Positions 11,349 to 22,287 of a stretch of DNA of 64,000 nt are shown one piece after another (the first letter of the stretch is position 1; each line of letters begins with the position of its first letter). The position numbers and the translations under genes are program-made. Source of the stretch: Irpex lacteus. Its lineage: Eukaryota > Basidiomycota > Agaricomycetes > Polyporales > Irpicaceae. The notes below the pieces were generated by a model that was not told the origin of the DNA, did no database searches, and was given only the letters and a program-made list of their open reading frames with translations. Location: the NCBI GenBank assembly GCA_001986395.2, contig MQVO02000004.1, positions 1,178,001 to 1,242,000 of the forward strand. Reading direction: 5' to 3'.

Positions 11349-14123
11349 ATGGTGTCTCTTCCGATATTGCACTTCAACGATGTCTATCGCGTACAGCCGT
11401 TCAAAGTCCTCCCCACTTCAAAGGATACAATCGATGTAACACAATGGCTTGCCATGCTCGACGATGTTCGCGACTCCTGGCCGTCACGCGAGGAAGGGAA
11501 ACGTGAGGGATTGGTACTATTCTCTGGTGATATCTTTGCGCCTTCGACGGAGAGCTCAGTGACTAGAGGGAGTCATATGGTACGTATGTTCGTGTTGGTT
11601 GGGGAATCGCCTAGTACTGATTCACGATATCACCTGCGAAGGATAGGTTCCTGTCGTGAACGAGATTGCTCCGGACGTCTCTCTCACAGGTGAGTAATTG
11701 TATCCGATCAGTATATGGCATACTTATCTTACGATGACCTGCGAAGGAAATCACGATTTCGACTTTGGTGAGATTGTCCTATCCATTCAATGCCAAGAGC
11801 CGTAATCTAATTACTACCGCGGAAAGGGTTTCCACACCTATCCAAGCTGATACAAGATACGAAGTTTGTAAGTAAACATACAAGCAATGGATCAGAATGC
11901 TTACGAATGTTTGTTGCAGCCTTGGCTACTCAGCAACATAATCGATGAGAGGTCCCATAAGATCCCAGAGCCCTTACTTGAATCCGTAGTCCTCGAGCGT
12001 GCAGGCGTTCGAATAGGAGTAATAGGCCTTGTAGAAAAGTAAATCGTAGTCTCCTAGTATCAGGCCGCTTAACATACCTCGTACCGTAGGGAATGGATTG
12101 GGACCGTCTCATCGTGGCCTCCCGAGTTCAAGTATCAAGATGTGACGGAAGTCGGGCTTGCGCTATCCAAGAAGCTACGAGACCCCAACGGCGAATATAA
12201 ATGCGACATCATCATCGCCCTTACGCATGCTCGGTGAGATTTTGTCCATATACATCCTGTGTCAGTGGGCTTATCGTATAATTAGAATCCCTAACGTATG
12301 CAGTCCTTCGCCACCAGTCAGGAACAAGTCGCGTCTAACCTATCTCGCAGGATATCACATTCGCCAAAGCGCTCAATGCACACTCGCCAGCTGTTCAAGA
12401 ACAAAAGCATACTGCTTCAACACATGGCGTAGATATCATCCTGGGTGGGCATGACCACTTGTATTATATCTCGAAAGGAGTGACCTCCTGGTATGGGTAT
12501 GATGTCAACGAGGAAGTGTTGGGTGCTGAAAAGGACGAAGGCGATATTCTGATCGTGAAGAGCGGCACTGACTTCCGAGATTTAAGCGAGTTCACGCTTG
12601 AACTAGAGGATACGCCTGCGGGTAGTGTCAGAAGAAAACTCATCAAGAGCATTAAAGGTTTGTCTGCTCAATCCGTCCAATCCCCATAACACATCCTGAT
12701 GTGCATGCAGGTATCCGACATTGCACTCAACCCAATTCGAAATCAAGCGAGCGCCTTGGGAAGATATTGGAGAAGCTGCTATCTTCGGTGTCCACTGCAC
12801 TCAAAGCACCAGTATGCAAGACAGACATCGAGATCGACTGCCGGTCTTCCGTAGTCCGCATCGGCGAGGTCAGTCTAGTGCACTTTCATCTTGGTGAATG
12901 GCCACTGAGTGCGACCACAGTCTGCTTCGGGAAACTGGTTTGCCGACGTCCTCAGGCATGCATACGACGAGGCCTTATGCCTTGAAGGAGGGGGTGGCTC
13001 TGACGGCGTGTTCATCTGCGGAGGTACTATTCGTGGAGATTCCACTTATGGTCCAGGTAAGTATCTCCGATATAGCCCAGATCTCTCGTTTACTGAACCA
13101 ACCGTTAAGGTGTCATATCACTTGGAGACATCATGGAGATCCTACCATTTGAGGACCCGATAGTTGTGCTTGAAGTAGACGGTGAAACTCTATGGGCCGC
13201 GCTAGAGTCTTCTCTGGCGACATGGCCTGCTCAAGAAGGGTTCGTATCTGCACCTTGCTCGCCGCATCACTCAGCTGACGGTAGTCTACACTAGCCGCTT
13301 CCCTGTTGTATCTGGCTTCCGCGTATCCTGGGATTCACGTCGTCCCGCTGGACAACGGGTACTTGGTGTATGGCTTGTTGAAGAACCCTCTGCCAGTCGC
13401 GCATTGACGCCATACCACAGTGGTACAACGTCTCCCGCAGCGATATCAGCGACGAGCCTTGTAGTACAGGACCAGAGGCAGACACAGACTCCGCCAGAGC
13501 TTCACGATCTCGAGGAGGTCAAGCGCATCAAAGGAGGCCGCAAGTACAGGCTTGTCACTCGAGAGTACATGGCTGAAGGTCACGACGGATTCGAGGCGTT
13601 CAAAGGCGCGAAATACCTGGTGGACGATGAGAGCGGTGAACTGATGAGTACTATCGTGCGCAAATACCTTCTTGGTGAGTGTCAGTTTGCTATTGTTGGA
13701 GCCTGTCTGATCTCGTACATTTGCGTTTTAGGGAGCCGATTCGTGAACCGCATGTCCCGCATGCAACCCCAGCAGCGGATAGAAACTCTGCTCAACTCCG
13801 CGACCAAGGGCGTCATCGAGAGAGAACAAGCGAGGCAACAGCGTTACAACAGGAGTGCCAAGATAGACATAGTCAGCAAATGGAAACATGCCCTACAATT
13901 GGCCGTTCGATATTCCCGCGCGCATTACAAGGATTTGATTCACGTCACGTCTAAGGAGCACATGAGCGGTGTAGATTGTTTTGACGGTTCACAGGCGCGA
14001 ACAGGCACTGGCCCAGCTCAAGTTGGAGACGAAGCAGGGGACAGTAATGACCAGAGCGAGGAGGATCTAGTTCTCATTCACCCTGTCATCGATGGTAGAC
14101 TGAAGGATCTGGGAAGGAGTTAG
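11349..14123 (+). CDS. Cytosolic UshA-type 5'-nucleotidase / metallophosphoesterase
   Basis: Thirteen exons, 703 aa: 11349-11579, 11647-11689, 11747-11767, 11827-11867, 11920-12038, 12090-12233, 12286-12295, 12351-12657, 12711-12868, 12921-13056, 13110-13239, 13295-13674 and 13732-14123. Calcineurin-like metal ligands are in place: ILHFNDVYRV, LVLFSGDIFAPS, TGNHDFDFG, ALTHARIPND and IILGGHDHLYY. The 5'-nucleotidase C-terminal domain follows (GESASGNWFADVLRHAYD, then GGTIRGDSTYGPG and LPFEDPIVVLEVDGE). There is no signal peptide, so it is intracellular, unlike bacterial UshA. It probably dephosphorylates nucleotides or related phosphoesters; the substrate is not determined by sequence. The GNHDFDFG motif sits on a 21-nt exon and ARIPND is completed by a 10-nt exon. 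Confidence 0.88.
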
Positions 14124-14180
14124 ATTGTCGTTGCTAAAACTCAAGGACCAGGAAAGGAGTTAGATTGTTGTTACTAAAAC
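14104..14180 (+). repeat. 40-bp imperfect tandem duplication across a stop codon
   Basis: Two copies of about 37 bp at 14104-14140 and 14144-14180, period 40, share GGAGTTAGATTGTYGTTRCTAAAAC-type sequence. Copy 1 contains the TAG stop of the nucleotidase, and copy 2 repeats it in the 3'UTR. The remaining gap to 14760 holds no gene I can support. Confidence 0.8.
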
Positions 14181-14760
14181 AGTGTTATACTTAGCGTAGT
14201 TATTCTAGTATAGCACGAAGCGTATTCTACAGCATACAACTCTTGTGAGTCAGCTTCTACATGGAGGCTGGCACCACCAGCCCTCGATTTGGGTATGGAT
14301 CCTCCAAATTGGGTCGGCGTCGATAGAAATGCCAGAATTATCTAAACATGGCCGTCACCAATGTCACATACGCAGATGAACAAGTGTTATTCGAGGGAAT
14401 AATACGGCGTACTTACTAGATGGAAACTCGAGACAGTTAGGAGGTAGTAAAGATTCCAGAAGGCCGTTCGAAGTCGCGAAGGTGAACGGCTGACTCCCGA
14501 AACGGATTTGGATTGACACCACAAACGTACCTTTGGGTCATATAGCTTGAATCTCTCCTGAACCCCTGGTAACCGAGGTCGGTAGAAGCAAAAGAACCCC
14601 CCTTCCTTCCAGTCCAGCCAATCATTTTGATTTCGGTTTGCCTATACGAACCACGCTCAGCCTGACTGCCAAAGGATAGGTTGACGTACAGGAGCCAGCA
14701 AGCTGGCCCCTGTTGGCCCCTGTTCTATAATCGACAAAAGACGAGATACCACTAGAAAGG

Positions 14761-14767
14761 TATATAA
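14761..14767 (+). promoter_or_regulatory. TATA box of gene B
   Basis: TATATAA, 94-100 bp upstream of the ATG at 14861, with a pyrimidine-rich leader between, mirroring gene A. Confidence 0.6.
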
Positions 14768-14860
14768 GCAGGTTACATTCGCGTACTTTTCCTCCCTCCA
14801 GTACTACGTACATACCGCATACCCCCTTGCCTTACCGCATTCCCTACTTTTATTGCTACC

Positions 14861-15535
14861 ATGCCTTTCTTCTCCTTTGCAAAGTCCTCTCGCACGCAGG
14901 TCGTCGAGAAGAAGCTAATCACGATCGGTCCCTTCGTCGAGCGTTGCACTCCTGCCGACTTGGAGAACCGTATCACCCTTATCCCCCTAGCTCAGGCCCA
15001 GAGGTCTAAGGCCATCAAGTTCCGCACGGTCATCCCCGACCTCGACACTCCCTCCCTCGGTGCCGCCGAACACTGGGATGAAGATGCCGACGACCGCAAG
15101 CCCTCGACACTCAGCCGACAGCCGCACGTTCAAAAACGTTCGGTCTCTGGTTCCTCTACGGCGACAACCGACTCTGTCGACACCTGGGACGCCGACTGCT
15201 CTCTGATTCCTGAGGTCTTCGACTACTATGTCTGCCACAAGCGGGCAGCGCCTGTTGAGCCGACGATCGTGGACGACAACGAAGACTCTGGTGACTTCTC
15301 TATCGACGGCGACTTCTCTGAGGCTTGCTGGACTGACGACTCCGACAACATGGACGACATGGTCACGATCGACTTGGACGACACTGAGGATCTGGAGACT
15401 GAGGAAGTTCCTGCTGTCGTGCCTGCTCCTCAGAGGCGCAATGTTCGGATGGAGGATATCCTTCTTCCGCTGGAGACGGCTTTCCTGCGCCCCGACATTC
15501 GTTTCCGGCCTGAGGTTTTCGAGACTGAGTGCTAG
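14861..15535 (+). CDS. Small unknown protein B (paralogue of protein A at 3806)
   Basis: An intronless ORF of 224 aa starting MPFFSFAKSSR, with no known domain. The short motif seen in protein A occurs near residue 37 (ITLIPLAQAQRSKAIKFR) and again at the C-terminus (ILLPLETAFLRPDIRFRPEVF). The middle is acidic and Ser/Asp-rich (SDNMDDMVTIDLDDTEDLE), so the protein is strongly anionic between two basic-hydrophobic ends. The C-terminal signature D-I-R-[FY]-R-P-E-x-F-E is shared with A. Codon use is strongly C-ending (GAC, TTC, CTC), which together with a clear TATA box suggests high expression. Function unknown; no signal peptide. Confidence 0.65.
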   Translation: MPFFSFAKSSRTQVVEKKLITIGPFVERCTPADLENRITLIPLAQAQRSKAIKFRTVIPDLDTPSLGAAEHWDEDADDRKPSTLSRQPHVQKRSVSGSSTATTDSVDTWDADCSLIPEVFDYYVCHKRAAPVEPTIVDDNEDSGDFSIDGDFSEACWTDDSDNMDDMVTIDLDDTEDLETEEVPAVVPAPQRRNVRMEDILLPLETAFLRPDIRFRPEVFETEC

Positions 15536-15953
15536 GCGACAATACTGGAGGCGACTCTTTCGGCGACGGCATCCTCGGCGACGGCGGGCTCTGTTGTTTT
15601 CGCTGACATTGTTTCTTTTTTTGTTCCTTTTACAGATACAGAGACGATATGCCGATAGCCACGCGACTGAAGACGTACACTCGAAGGATGGCTGGCTGGC
15701 TGGCATTGAGTCTGATCAACTCGCGGATGTCAGCCTCCCGGCAGCTCGGTTTCGCTTGGATTGAGTAAGTTTCTACTTTTCTCAATGCGCATCGACGTGA
15801 GGCTGACAATTGTTCGCAGAATACATCCAACCGGCCGATTCTTTCCTGAGGGAGGGTGATCAAGTCATCCTGGCGCAGACCTCTTCGTGGTCTTCAGGAC
15901 GAGTACCCTCCATCTGTCTCTCGGGACAGGCGGTGGGGAAACCAACATGCGCC
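15536..15953 (+). other. Conserved downstream segment of small-protein gene B
   Basis: It contains a long T-rich acceptor (TTCCTTTTACAG), the 15-mer GAGTCTGATCAACTC at 15708-15722, a GTAAGT donor and a TTCGCAG acceptor (intron about 15767-15819), and a 39-nt block at 15869-15907. All have counterparts downstream of gene A. In the last block one frame reads LAQTxxWSSGxVP in both copies, with several synonymous differences, so part of it may be coding. Confidence 0.5.
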
Positions 15954-16095
15954 TTAAACAACTTGCTGTCTGTTCTGGTATTAGATTACCTCCTGTTCGA
16001 TAGTCTACAACAAATAAATACGTACTAAACGATAACTTGTATTCATGTTTGACTCTCAATCCACACCCGAGTGATTCTTCACGCTCGCTGCCTGC

Positions 16096-18441
16096 CTAAC
16101 TCTTCACCCAAACCTCTGCAACAATGTCCCACTCCTTCAGCGTCCGAGCTTCAGCTGGTCTCCTCGACCTCTGCTCTTCACCTCCCTCCGCTTCGACAAG
16201 TCTATCTTCTACCAACAACACCCTGAGACCACCCACTGTTCCGAACCCTGCTTTTACGGGCAAGAACTCCAACGAGAACTCCTGTGACATAAGCATCTTA
16301 GGAACAGAACGTCCACCGATGGTTTCGTGCAGATCACTGTCAGCCTCGCTATCCGTAGTAACTGTGACTTCGCTGAGATTGCGTTCATGGCCACGCTCCC
16401 CTGATGCCGAAGGAAAGTCGATCGTGGGTACGGGAACGCGGATCGGTGGAAGGATGGTCGAGGAGGATCCAAGGAAGACGATATTCTGAGACTTAGTGGT
16501 CGTCTCCGCCACAGCGAACGGAGGGGGAAGCACAACAGTTGACAATGACGATATGGTGTTGCTGCGTCCTGGAGGTGCTGGCGTAACCTGGCCTGTCTCG
16601 TGTCCATCTCCGCCTTGCAATCCACCATCGCTGTCGATATCTGGCGCCGATTGTCTTGGGGATGCGTGCAATAACCGTTGAGAGAGGGTCTCTGGGAAGT
16701 CTCCTCGTACGGGTGTTCCATATGGCGATGGGGTGGAAAAACCCGAAGAGGGGAGCTTGGGTGACCATACCAGGTCCTGTGGGACTGCGGATGTAGCAGG
16801 GGAACCTACACTGACGGCTTGTTGCCTCGCAGGAAGGACATGCTGTATAGCCAAAGTCACTATTCTATCCTTTCGAGGCTGGCCAGCAAGCCCGAGTGGG
16901 ATCGGCGCGGAGAGCGTAACAGTGAAATCTATCTTGAAAGGCTTCTCTACCAGGAGCTCATCCCTTGGAAGATACCGGACTACTAAGTCAGCGTCAATAG
17001 TTTCCTCTGGTCTGCGGATGGCATTGTTAGGAACAGGTGGGAGTGGAATGGGATTAGGAGACTGCGGGGTTGAAGACAATGAAAACCCAGTGGCCCGACG
17101 AAACGGCGAATCTGGTCGGTATGGGACGGGCGCGCCACCCTGTATCGGCGGACTCAACGGGCGTTGTGCCATACGTGGTGAGCCTCCGCGCGAGGAGGAA
17201 GTAGAGCCAACGGTATTGGACCTCTGCAGGTGGATTGGTAGTGCGGGCTTGGGAGGGGGAACAGGAGGCAGCGACGGGTTAGGTCCTTGTTGTACTTGAA
17301 CCAAAGGTATGCGTCGGGAAAGCATCTACAACAGTGTTCGTTCAGTAGACAGAGAGCTGATATTTAGGACCGTGCGTACAGATGTCAATAATCGACCGGG
17401 TTCTCCAAAAGACGAGCGCCACGAGATATCCAATCTTCCAAGAGCAATGATATTCCCGGGAGCATGCGTCACCGGAAACGGTGGGACTACCTTCGGGGAG
17501 AGGATGTAGATGTACTGCCGAGTGTCTTGTGGTTGTAGAAGTGCCATTGATCCAGTGAAGATGCTTGTTGTGTCTGATGTAGACGGGTCTTGAGCGATAT
17601 TGGCGTCCAAGGCATCCCATCCCTCTGCACACTCGAACTTCGTCCGCTGCAACCAGAGGGCATCCGGGGTCAGGTTCTGTATATGCACCTCAAGGAATAC
17701 CTTGTCGCGCTCGGCAGGGGAGACTAGTGCAGAGGGCGAACGAGGAGTGTGTACTTTCGTTTTTACGGAGAGCGGATTTGTGACCTTGTGAAGTGAATAT
17801 GAGGCGAGGGCATTGCATAGCATGATTTACTCACAGAAAATTTGTAGAACTTACGGAACGACTGCACTGCTGGTACTTCCGCGTCGTGAACGGAGCGATG
17901 TCCTGGTGGAAGCTTGTATGACACGGTGCATGCTAGAACATGCTGGCCTAACTCTTTGATTTCATGCTCCACGACTCTCTCGAGTGTCTCGCCAGCTTGT
18001 AACTCAAAGTCTGGCCCTCCAAAGTCTGCGAGCACGGTCTTGGCAGTAGCAGTCTGCATCTCAACACGCAAAGACACGCCACCAACGGCATGTGAGGTCT
18101 CGTTGTTAACAGACAGACAACTTGAAAAGGTCTCCCCCAATTGAATGTTGCCGAACGCCGATGGCAATGTGAGCAATTCCGTGATATGTGTTAAATCGCG
18201 AAGGGTCTTCGGGTGACCAGGTAATGGATTCTTGCCCTGCAGCGAAGTTACCGAGGCAGTTGAATGTGCTGAGAATGAAGAAGAGCTGGAGTAGAATGGT
18301 TCCCATGCAGTCGCTAATGCGGGTCTCTAGGGTTATGCGTATTGGTTCAGCTACTAACGAACAAGCAGAGCGTATGATCAGCCTACGTACCGAGACCCTC
18401 ATTACTTTCAGAGACAGCAGCTGTGCTGGTGCCTCTGCCAT
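16096..18441 (-). CDS. TRAPPC13: TRAPP complex subunit TRAPPC13 homologue
   Basis: Four exons, 725 aa: 18441-18391, 18326-17835, 17784-17380 and 17325-16096; phases agree. The N-terminal region carries the TRAPPC13 (DUF974) signature LTLPSAFGNIQLGETFSSCLSVNN, then AVGGVSLRVEMQTAT, AGETLERVVEHEIKELG and FYKFSVTNPLSVKTKV. The protein belongs to a TRAPP tethering complex that acts on Ypt/Rab GTPases in Golgi and autophagy traffic. Exon 4 inserts a long Pro/Ser-rich segment (about residues 320-410) before the beta-rich C-terminus (FSLEFLPVKAGFGTVGGLRVLL), making it much longer than the animal protein. It is divergent from YME2 over 317 bp. Confidence 0.85.
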
Positions 18442-18626
18442 CTTGACTTTGGCGGCGCTGTGAGAGTTTGACGAGGGGTATAAAGGTCAGCAGCCTGAGA
18501 CAGTCACTGTGATCAAGGCGACCCGGATACAGGTGTAGCCTGAGGCGCAGTGTAACGGTTCAAGACACACTTATTTGCAGCTGTTAGGATCACAAGCCGT
18601 TGTTGCCCATATTTGGACGTGATTTT

Positions 18627-18634
18627 GACGTCAC
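18627..18634. promoter_or_regulatory. CRE/ATF-type palindrome TGACGTCA in the TRAPPC13-YME2 promoter
   Basis: A perfect 8-bp palindrome TGACGTCA lies in the 317-bp divergent intergenic region, 125 bp from the YME2 ATG. In fungi this is the site of CREB/ATF-family bZIP factors. One site alone does not prove use. Confidence 0.4.
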
Positions 18635-18744
18635 CGCCGTGCACGCTCGTGTCTATCCCGACGAGCGCTCCTCTGAGTACTGTGGCGGAGAACCACGACC
18701 AGCACCTCTCTAACTCCTGACTTTACAACAACGACCACATTTCT

Positions 18745-18759
18745 ATGCTTTACAAATAA
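18745..18759 (+). other. Four-codon upstream ORF whose stop overlaps the YME2 start (TAATG)
   Basis: The uORF reads ATG CTT TAC AAA TAA, and the last A of its stop codon is the first base of the YME2 ATG. This arrangement would allow termination-reinitiation or would reduce initiation on YME2 if present in the mRNA. Confidence 0.55.
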
Positions 18760-21700
18760 TGGCCTCTATTACTCCCACAGTCAGGAGACGGATACTAAAA
18801 TCTATTTCTCGATCTTCGACAACCTCTCGCCTGCCATTCTCCACATCCTCAAGACGCTCTGATGTCGCGGCTGGAACAGCAGACGTGAATGCTGTAGAGG
18901 AAGCCCAACAAATATCTACACAGGTAACTATTCATGGCTCTCACGTACGACATGGCCTAAATATGCCCATAGCCTCAAGCGTCGGAAGGGTGGCTCTACG
19001 TTAGTTCAATATTTCCCATAAGACTTGGTACTTGGGAGTAAGTCGTGTGCGTGCGCAATAAGCTTTATTGTTGCTAATTGAATTCATCATTAGCATCCGA
19101 TACCACGTTGGCTCTGCTCGTGAAGAAACTCTATTATCTAGGCTCTCCGATATCCTCAACTCTGTCAAGTCGCAGGGCTTTCACGTTGTCTCGCTAGAAC
19201 CCCATCCCAAAGACGGTGGTGTGTTTGTCAGGTTTAACTACACTGCCACAGAGGACTCGGACTCCAGCCTGAATGCTATTCTACACGACATCAAGGAGAC
19301 AAGCGCGAAACGTGGAGGCATACCATCCTGGACAGGTTGGCTGCGAGGAGATGCGTGGCTAGTGAAAGGGAAGCCATGGAAAGAGGTGCGTAGGATATCG
19401 TTTCAATACATCATTCTCACTTAATTGTTTTATCAGGATATGAGCCACTATGCTTCACCTCTACTCAGAGTCTCGTTTGACGGGCCTGATTTACGTGATG
19501 AAACGCTATACAATCTAATGAGGGTAATTCACCGCCCCAGTCTTCCTCTCACCATTGTTGATGACGCTTTCCCAGCCCTATGGCCGAATTGTCACTATCA
19601 CCCCACCATCACCAGTTCCTGCTGGTACCCTTCGATCAGCCGTTGTAGGCTTCAGAAGTGTTCAGTATGCTGCCATTGCCCGCAACACGCTTCATGGCCT
19701 AGCCATACCCGCCGACTCAGGTTCAGGCGTAACCCGAATACGAACATCATATCAACAGCCTATTCAGGCCCATGTAGTCCGAGATTACATCCAGAGTCAT
19801 CCCAGGATATTCTTGCCAGTATTCATCTTCCTTTTAGGGTCGCTCACCTACACTGTACGTACCTTCTATAACCTGTATATGTCTGGAGACATTCTGACAC
19901 CCAATGGAATAGGTTTTCGACCCGATCCGCGTCTTCATGGTTGAAGGCAAGCTGGAAGACTGGTTTGACTTCCGCCGTGAGCAATAGCAGACCTCCTGAA
20001 ATGATAACTTATCTCTAACGGCACTCTCTCCATTTGATAGAGTACCATGCATACCAATGGCTTCGCTCAAATACGATCGATCGATTTTATGACGAACATC
20101 CTAAAGAGGAAGCTCACTCAGATGCTTCTGGCACGGGTGCGTGGAAAGAGCGCCAAGACGCTGAAGGCTCCCTTGGACGTTATCTATCTGACCTGCCCAG
20201 TGAGTAATGTCGTAATGCAATTCTCCCTGATGTGTACCTAAAGCGTTGGGGAAAGGTACTATAATGTTTGTGCACGGCCCTCAAGGCAGTGGAAAGACCC
20301 GTTTAATCACTTCGCTGCTGAACGACACCAAAAGGTGTGTTGATGCTAGGCTTGTCCGTGGCCGTATAGGAATTGGGTTTCAATCATCAAATTATAAAAT
20401 AGGAAAGCCTTGATTATCGACGTTGCTGCGCTTGGGAATGCAGGGTCCGACGCAGCGTTGGTTAGTGGGCTCGCCCAGCAAACTGGCTATTGGCCCGTGT
20501 TCTCCTTCCTCAACTCAATGAATAACCTCATCGACCTCGCGAGCGTTGGTCTCATTGGGCAAAAGGGTACGTAACGTCCTTCCATACCGGGAAAATGAAA
20601 CTTAACCCTCTGTCCATTCCTAGCTGGCCTAAGCTCGTCCCTCGCCGAGCAACTTAAACAAGTCCTTGATGTCGTCGGTACAGGCCTTAAAGGTGTGAAC
20701 ACCACCTACCGCAAGAACCACAAGAAGCAGCTCGAGCGTGAGCGGCTCAATCAGCTACAAGAAGCTGAGAACGCCAAGATTAGACAGAGGATCAAGGATG
20801 GTACATGGCACGATGGAAGGCTGGATTGCGTAGCAGGTAATGGAGTGATGAGTGAGTTGGGTCTGGGCGACGAGGTTCTGGGAGAAGCGGACAAAGATGC
20901 GCCAAGAGTGGTTGAACTCGCTTCGGATGAGGGCCACATTGACGAGAAGACGGATGATGCCCAGCATGAGAAGAGGAAGAATGAGGAAGCGGAGGACACG
21001 AGGAAGAAACAGAGAAGCGAAGAGGATGTACATGCGATCGAGGCCATGCCTATCGTCATTCTGAAGGGCTTTGAATCAAAGGGAGGCAGTGCGAGGAGGG
21101 AGGAGCTTTTGAATGCGTTAGCAACGTGGGTAGCAGCGCTTGCCGAGAACCAAGTCGCGCATGTCATTGTGGTGAGCGACAATCGCGAGAACGCGAAACA
21201 GCTCGCGCGAGGTGGGATCGTTTTCTCAGTACACCTGCTGCGCTTCGTTACTAAATCAGCTCTGTTTGTAGCACTGCCGTCGAAACCCCTCAACACAGTC
21301 GCATTGTCTGACGCAGACGCCAGTAGCGCACTCAAGTTTGTACAGAACAAGCTCCAAGACGCCGGCGTGGACGTAACACTCAGTAAGGAGCAGACATCGT
21401 ACCTTGAGCGTGTCGGAGGCCGTGCAAGCGATCTTGAGAGTGTAAGTCATCTACCACACATCTGCCCTTCCGATTCTTCAAATTCATGCTATTGTGCCGC
21501 GCAATAGATCATACATAAGGTTCGCAGCGGCATGACTATTCAAGAAGCCGTCGACGATATCATTGCCAGGGGCGTCAGCGAACTGAGGAAGAGAGCGTTT
21601 GGTGATGATGCTGAAGACGCGAAGAACCTGGCCTGGACGCGTGAGCAGGCATGGATTCTGATGAAGCAGCTTGCGAAGAAGCCAGAGGTCGGATGTTCAT

Positions 21701-22287
21701 GTCACACTGAGTTGATCTCGTGTCTGACCTTTTGTTTCCCAGGTTTCTTACCACCAAGTACTGGCAGATTTCCCGTTCAAAGGCGATGAGACACCTTTAA
21801 GGCAACTGGAACACTCGGAGCTGATTGCTATCAACATGCACAACGGTAAATTCCCTGCCCTCGGTCTGTTATTCCTTATCTTAATAAGAGTGCATAGGCC
21901 GCCCTTCCTCAATTAGACCTGGAAAGCCAGTATACAGAAGCGTATTCGAGAAACTCGTGCGCGGTAAGCGTTGAAGTCTGACTCGAGGGTACACTGCGAA
22001 CTAATGGCAATGCAAATGTAGATCCCATATTCCAAGCTACCCAGGACATTGCGTTCAACGAGAAGATTATTGCTTCAAGCGAGACCACGGTCAAAGCATG
22101 TGAAGACGAGCTCATGACATTGAAAGAGGTTGAAGCAGGCACGTCTCATTGGTGGGGATCGAGAAGAGCGGTGACTGCTCGAGAAGAGTATCTACTCAAG
22201 AAGATGCGCGTGGCGCAGGAGAAGATTGAGGCTTTAGAGAAACAGAACGTGTCACTGAAGAAAGTGCTTTCTAAAGTGAAATCATAA
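18759..22287 (+). CDS. YME2: Mitochondrial escape protein 2 (Yme2/Rna12 family)
   Basis: Fifteen exons, 912 aa: 18759-18923, 18973-19037, 19094-19385, 19437-19523, 19576-19854, 19913-19976, 20041-20199, 20244-20334, 20403-20566, 20624-21211, 21272-21441, 21508-21687, 21743-21845, 21898-21963 and 22022-22287. The order matches Yme2: a basic presequence, EGWLYVSSIFPIRLGTWDIRYH, an RRM-like part (VVGFRSVQYAAIARNTLHG), a transmembrane helix (FLPVFIFLLGSLTYTVF), then the RNA12/AAA-like domain with the P-loop FVHGPQGSGKTRLI and the DVAALGNAGSD region, and a coiled C-terminus. Yme2 is an inner-membrane protein that affects mtDNA nucleoid structure and mtDNA escape. A long charged Lys/Glu insertion lies at about residues 460-545. 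Confidence 0.92.

Noticed and set aside
14437..14625. Short minus-strand ORF in the gap before gene B
   Set aside because: No family resemblance, no splice or promoter support.
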